Source: Ampelomyces quisqualis
Taxonomy: Eukaryota; Ascomycota; Dothideomycetes; Pleosporales; Phaeosphaeriaceae
Assembly: GCA_018398575.1 (NCBI GenBank)
Contig: JAGTXZ010000008.1
Location: 1,984,001-2,048,000, forward strand
Direction: 5' to 3'
DNA length: 64,000 nucleotides
Shown: positions 58,600 to 64,000 of the stretch, one piece after another
How positions within the stretch are numbered: position 1 is the first letter of the stretch
How the letters are laid out: every line of letters begins with the position of its first letter
The notes under the pieces: model-generated
Seen by the model: only the letters and a program-made list of their open reading frames with translations
The model's database searches: none
Told to the model about the DNA's origin: nothing
Translations under genes and position numbers: made by a program

Positions 58600-59830
58600 C
58601 TCTTAGAAGTTAGCTATATATAGCTATAGGCTGTAGTACATGTTTAGATATGTTAAGATCTACTAGCTACTATATATAGTCTTAGCTCTTATCTTGTTAT
58701 ACTACGCGTAATATCTCTAGCAAATAGCGTAGATAATATCTATTATCTTAGTAGGATGTTTGCCTATTATGCTTTTCTTTACTACAAAGTGTAGGAAATA
58801 GGCGTAGACTTTAGCCTTCTATGCGCAGGTAATGCCTTAGTCTATTAGTTAGTATAATGTTGTGCTACCTGCAGGCAGAAATATAACTTTATTGTATTAG
58901 TAAGTATTATAACCTCTATTACTATAATAAGCCTGTAGTATATTAACACTGTATATACTAAACGTTCTATAGCAATTGGCAGCTTATCTAAAGCTTAGCT
59001 ACTACGTGTTTGTAAGGCAGGAACCTGTTAATTAGCAATAATACTTATCTGTTTATGCAGTTATTAAACTATTTTAGCTATTCTAGCATAATATTAGTGT
59101 CTATTTAGGTAGAATTATTGTCCTAATAGATACAACTAAGACTACAGATATTTAGATTCTTCTTACTGTCTATATAAGTTATATAGTTTAAGGATTTTAT
59201 AAACTATAGAGGCACTTAGTCTAAGCTATTTGCGTTTATACACAGCACACTAGTTATATACTCTCTGTCTAGTCTAAGTCTAGCTTCTAGATTATCTGCT
59301 AACGTGTATTAGGGCAAGTGTTTCTAGTATATACTAGCCTTATCTATGTTATATAAATTCTTAGGCGCGTATCTACTTACTACGTTATAAATTTCTTCTA
59401 TTATAAGCTTAGTGTCTTTAACTGTTATACTACTATAGTTACCTACTATTTTTATAAACTGTTTATGTAACTGCACGCTATATTATTATTTATATATAGT
59501 AAGCTATCTATTATTAAACTCTAGTATTTTGCAGCTATTGTATTCAGGCAGCTGTTACTAAAGTTAACGTACAGTTTTGCAAATTATGTTATTAGTAACA
59601 TTAACGTAGGCTGCCTGTAACTCTATATACTAGTTATTTAGAGCTGCCTTAAGAGTTTCTTATTGCAGACGCCTATTATGCGCGTAGTTATAGCTAGTGT
59701 ATTTAGTTTTGTTACTGCATAGGTATTCTTGCGTTATTAGAAGGATATTAGTTATATTATTTAGTTGCACATAGTAGTAAAAGGCTCTAGTAGCCTATAT
59801 AGTAAGTTGTTGTAGTGTTAAATACAGAAA
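58600..59830 (-). mobile_element. degenerate pogo/Fot1-type (Tc1-mariner) DDE transposase relic
   Basis: The minus-strand reading gives the DDE_1 landmarks in order: IIEEIYNVV, YNIDKASIY-stop-KHLP (first catalytic Asp, about 59341-59345), TSVLCINANS, then VLLLINRFLPYKH (about 59005-59042), where the second catalytic Asp has become Asn. Stops replace Trp/Gln. Together with mutated Gly and His positions this shows a long-dead copy. Terminal inverted repeats flanking TA were not identified because TA is everywhere here. Confidence 0.72.
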
Positions 59831-60169
59831 TAATGCCTTATGTTTGTGAACCTTAACACGTTCTGTAATAGTCTAGGTACAACTATGTTGCTAGTTAGGC
59901 GTTAGACCTTAACCTATCTATAAACTAGATAATGTAGGCTTAATATTATAGTAGTAGAATAACTATAGAAACTAAATATATTTACAATAAGTAATCTACT
60001 GTTTAATATAGTAAAGATAATACACTTACATATGCTAATACTCTAGTAGCTACTTATAGTATTTAATATAAAATAAAATCTAAACTTAGCCTTAAACCTA
60101 TACTAGTATTATTATAGCACTAATTAGTTACTCTAAGTGCTTATTATAGTAGATAGCTTACAATTAACG

Positions 60170-60651
60170 CTAATAGTACTTTCTAGTAGATAATAGTTAT
60201 AGACAGTGCAACGCAACTATAGCTACTAGTTGTTAAAAGAGCCTGCTATAGTAGTAGGTTGCGTGCAGCACTAGTAGTATTCTTTAGTAGACAATAGTTA
60301 TAGATAGTGCAACACAACTGTAGCTGCTAGTTGTTAGAAGAGCCTGCTATAGTAGTAGGTTGCGTACAGCACTAGTAGTATTCTTTAGTAAATAACAGTT
60401 ACTAATAGTATAATACAACTATAGCTGCTAGTAGTTAAAAGAGCCTGCTGCAGTAGTAGGTTGCGTGCAGTACTAGTAGTATTTTCTAGTAGACAACAGT
60501 TGCTAATAGTGCAACGTAACTGTAGCTACTAGTTATTAGAAGAGCCTGCTGCAGTAGTAGGTAGCGTACAGCACTAGTAGTATTCTTTAGTAGATAATAG
60601 TTGCTAACAGTGCAACGTAACTATAGCTGCTAGTTGTTAAAAGAGCCTAAT
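60170..60651. repeat. 101 bp tandem repeat, about 4.8 copies
   Basis: The landmark GCCTGCT (last copy GCCTAAT) occurs at 60241, 60342, 60443, 60544 and 60645, a constant 101 bp period. Each unit carries AGTACTAGTAGTATT- and GCTAGTTGTTA-type words with scattered C/T and G/A changes. It is GC-richer than its surroundings. Confidence 0.93.
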
Positions 60652-61289
60652 TATAGAGATTAATGCGTTTAAAGTGTTTGCTACCTTATATACTATATAC
60701 AAGATTTATAAAGTATTACGCGTTACCTCTTATGTATGTTCTTCTCTACTAAGCGTCTCTAAGACAAACAAATGCAGGCCTGTTGTTTTAATTTATATAA
60801 GTGTTCTTTAAAGTCTTAGTTATGCTTACTAGTGTAGTAAGTATCCTTTTTATTACTAGCTAGCAGTATCTTAGTATAGATAAGTTTAATACGCGTAACT
60901 TCTTTGCGTTAATAGAAGTTCTTAAAGCTATAATAAAGCTTAGTAACAATAGGAGACTTAATATTATATAAGTTGTAGTTAGAATATCTTAATATCTAGA
61001 CGTTAGATTACTGCTTGTAGAGTCTAACAGAAATACATTGTATATAGTATAAGAGAGGTTATAGCTACTTAGGTAGGCTTTGCTATTAAAGAGCCTAATA
61101 AGAGTGCTAGGATAGAGATGTCTTAATAAATAACTACAACTCTACGTTGTCCTTAATTTTTGCCTGTAACAATATATAGACAAAAGTATGTAAATTGTAG
61201 TTGTATCTTTAATATCTTCTAGTTACCTAATAGTATAAGAATTGCGTTCTTAAGTTAGGCTAAGTTATAAATATATATTGCAGGACATA

Positions 61290-61715
61290 ATAAAGTTATT
61301 GCAATAATAGCGCTCTTAAGTTAGGCTAAGTTATTAATATGCGCACTAGGATACTATTATAGTTGTTATTGTAGAGATCCTTACTTTTAAACACGCTATA
61401 AGGTATCTTAGTTAAGTAATAGTATTGCAAGATATAACAAAGTTGTTGCAACAACAGCGCTCTTAAGTTAGGCTAAGTTATTAATATTTGTATTAAGATG
61501 CTATTATAGCTGTTGTTATAGAGATTCTTACTTTTAAACACGCTATAAGGTATCTTAGTTAAGTAATAGTGTTGTAGAACATAACAAAGTTATTATAACA
61601 ATAGCGCTCTTAAGTTAGGCTAAGTTGTTAATGTGCGCTCTAAGATGCTATTGTAGCTGTTGTTATAGAGATTCTTATTGTTAAATACGTTATAAGGTAT
61701 CTTAGTTAAGCTACA
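61290..61715. repeat. 147 bp tandem repeat, about 3 copies
   Basis: CTTAAGTTAGGC occurs at 61315, 61462 and 61609, with AAGGTATCTTAGTTAAG landmarks also 147 bp apart. A partial copy starts 66 bp earlier (61249). The copies differ mainly by transitions. Confidence 0.9.
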
Positions 61716-61994
61716 ATATCTAAACAGCTACTAAAAAGTCTATCTAGAACATAAATTTGCTTCTATACTAGTAGGCTAAGAAGTAGCGCAGGTGTAGTGC
61801 TAACAACATAGTAAAGCTTAGTTCTAGATTTTAAACTATACAAACATATAGACATAATAGGTATAGTTTTAGTTTTGTAAGAATAAAAATATAATAAAGA
61901 ATTAAGTCTCTTAGACTTATAAGGAATATATATACAAAGATAGCAATATTAAATTAAGAGTACAAGTTACGTGTTAAGAAGCAGCTGTATATAT

Positions 61995-62300
61995 AGGTAT
62001 ATAAGTAAATTTATCTCTAGTTTTAAGGTGAAGAAAGTGTAAAGAAGCGCAAGTATATAATAAATAAAAATAATACTAGGTTCTGTGTATATTTTAACAA
62101 AAGACTATTACCTTAACTCTAAGACTAGAGATACATAGGTAAATTTATCTCTAGTTTTAAGGTTAGAAAAGTGTAAGGAGGCGCAAGTATATAATAAATA
62201 AAAATAACACTAGGTTCTATATATATTTTAACAAAAGACTGTTACCTTAACTCTAAGACTAGAGACATATAGGTAAATTTATCTCTAGTTTTAAGGTTAG
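61995..62300. repeat. 134 bp tandem repeat, about 2.3 copies
   Basis: TTATCTCTAGTTTTAAGGT occurs at 62011, 62145 and 62279, a constant 134 bp period. Within each unit ACCTTAACTCTAAGACTAGAGA is a near inverted copy of TCTCTAGTTTTAAGGT, so each unit can fold into a hairpin. Confidence 0.9.
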
Positions 62301-64000
62301 GAAAACGTATATATAGCAAGAGGCAGAGAGTAGCTAGCTAGTAAGGCTATTATATACTCTATTAGCGCTAATAGTTTAAGAGCAAGCAGTACGTAGATGC
62401 GTTTAATATATAGCAGTTTGTTAATAGTCTTTATTACTATTTAGCTCCTGTTATATTTGCACATTAGAGTAAGTTAGAATAGTAGTTTCTAGTAGATAAC
62501 TGTCCTATACTATGCTAGAGAAAGAATATAAATTAGATCTACAGGTATTTAAAACTAGAAAAGATTAAATATACTAGCTGCTTAGAATATTAGTTAACAC
62601 TGTATATAAATTATACTTATTATTTCTTACTATTAAGTAATTGCCTATACCTGTTACTAGTCTTACCTATAGTATATATAGTACACTATTCTACCTGCTT
62701 CTATCTATACTAAGCTTAGCTACCTTGGTACAAGTTGTATATTAGGCTGCTAGAGCTACTAGTCTATTTTTTTTATACTTTTAAACCTTGTACGTATTTA
62801 CTTGCAGGTATACTTACCTTTTTAGGTGTTTGGGTTCTACTATATATATTCTAAACGCGCAGTAACTTATTTATTCTAAAGTGTTAATATTTTTTAGCGT
62901 AAGGATTATTATTAATATTAATCTTTATTAAGCTGTGTTAGCTAGCCTAACTAATCTAGTTGTTAACAAGTAAGCTCTAGTGTAATAATGTAACAGTTGT
63001 TAGAGTAATAAGGAATATTAAAGGAAAGAAAAATATTAGTTGTTACGCCTATAACTATTAGTATAGTTCTATATACAGGTTAGGTAATTATTAGCTATAG
63101 TAGACTTTAGTAGACTACTATAGATAACAGACTGTGCAGCACAGAATAGATGCTGCTAGTAACTACCTTAACACTACGTAACTAATATTAATACTGTTTT
63201 TGCACACTTAGTTTCTTTACATCTAAACTATAGAGTTATGTATAAATAAATTAGTAATAGATTGTATATACATACTATGTAGCTTTTACACTAAGATATA
63301 CGCAGAACTTGTTAAACATAGTACTTAATGCTAGACGCGTTGCTACCTGTTACTTAATAATACGCTAGTTATAACTCCTAATACTATAATATAATAGCAC
63401 AGCTCTAATAGCTGTAATGTAATAGATGCTACTCTAGACAACACAGCACCTGCTTTATATAGCAATACCTTATGTAAACGTAACTATACTCTAGCTAAAT
63501 ATAAGGTAATAGAGTAGATAGGCCTAATGTTAGCGTCTATACAAGAATAGGACAAGCTGTTTAAGATAGCAAGTAGATAGTACACTAGCAAACCCTTTAG
63601 TTTAAGAATAGCAGACGCAAAGTAGTAGGCTATACGCAGCTAAATAGTGTATGCGTGCTAACACTAATAGGAATAATATAGTAGAGCCCTTTGGTTCTCT
63701 TTTTGCACTAGCGTTTATATTGTAGCTATAAAGGATAAAATGCATATTAGGTAACGTTAACAGCCTCTTTACTAACACACAGCTACACAAGCTACATTTA
63801 CAGCTATAGTTCTAATTGGGGCGCTAGTAGCAGCAGGCTATATTAAACATTTAATCTAGGCTATAAGACAACGTATAGATATAAGAGGACGTGGTAATTA
63901 TATCTAGGTTACTAAACCTCTAACCTAACTAATATATATTTATATACTAGGATATTATATTATAGATTACCTTTATACTTAGTTATTACCTATTTACTAA

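Larger units (their letters stand above)
33181..64000. other. AT-rich, RIP-degraded repeat block (AT isochore)
   Basis: From about 33180 to the window end the sequence is dominated by TA-rich words. TCA, TGA, CAT and ATG are strikingly rare; stops are almost all TAA or TAG, and open frames longer than 60 codons are nearly absent. This is the pattern left by repeat-induced point mutation (CpA to TpA on both strands). Reading through stops reveals several transposon relics, listed separately. Between them I see only degraded sequence without identifiable content: 33181-35990, 40630-41860, 45110-48800, 57220-58600 and 62300-64000. No functional gene is supported. Confidence 0.9.

Noticed and set aside
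60170..62300. CRISPR-like array
   Set aside because: The units are 101-147 bp direct tandem repeats with no unique spacers, in fungal AT-rich DNA.
1..64000. tRNA and rRNA genes
   Set aside because: I scanned for B-box-like GGTTCGA words with a matching A-box and acceptor stem and found no convincing case. A tRNA prediction program should confirm.

Overview
The window is fungal nuclear DNA from a filamentous ascomycete (Pezizomycotina, most likely a Dothideomycete). Evidence: compact multi-exon genes with 46-99 nt GT-AG introns and CTAAC/CTGAC branch sites, fungus-specific families (Rcf1/HIG1, DUF1746, Rkm4-type SET protein, expanded RING genes), and a two-speed layout. About 33 kb of ordinary gene-rich sequence abuts about 31 kb of extremely AT-rich, TpA-rich DNA that looks like repeat-induced point mutation (RIP) of transposons. 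The species cannot be named from the sequence alone.

Gene-rich half (1-33180). Positions 493-9292 hold four RING-finger genes, three of which share an unusual RING variant, around an Rkm4/SETD6-like lysine methyltransferase. Next come two probable secreted enzymes on the minus strand: a five-exon isochorismatase-family hydrolase (9863-10810) and an alpha/beta hydrolase (12076-13452), whose 3' end is tandemly duplicated. Two divergent DHCR24/Diminuto-like FAD oxidoreductases share a 188 bp promoter (14567-18064); one has an in-frame 7 x 24 bp minisatellite. They are followed by a 1132-residue coiled-coil protein with an AT-hook-like motif, a WD40-like gene interrupted by one in-frame TAG, a membrane fatty-acid-desaturase-like gene, a disordered basic/acidic protein, and a divergent pair RCF1 / DUF1746 (Dsc4-like). 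Positions 30782-33180 are normal in composition but without a gene I can support.

AT-rich half (about 33181-64000). No intact gene was found. Reading through stops gives recognisable relics: a Gypsy-type Gag-protease-RT order (36.9-40.6 kb, +), a hAT transposase with its C-terminal dimerisation region (42.7-44.4 kb, +), a second Gag with zinc knuckle and protease (48.8-50.2 kb, +), a Copia-type Gag (50.6-52.0 kb, +), a pogo/Fot1 DDE transposase (58.6-59.8 kb, -), and a long unidentified coding relic (52.45-56.5 kb, -). Tandem arrays of 13, 101, 134, 147 and 171 bp units lie among them. The substitutions at recognisable motifs (Trp to TAG, Cys to Tyr, Gly to Ser/Glu/Arg, His to Tyr, Asp to Asn) are all C:G to T:A changes, as RIP produces.

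Exon borders were assigned by eye from splice consensus, branch sites, reading phase and family similarity. Functions are inferred from recalled family motifs; no database search was possible.
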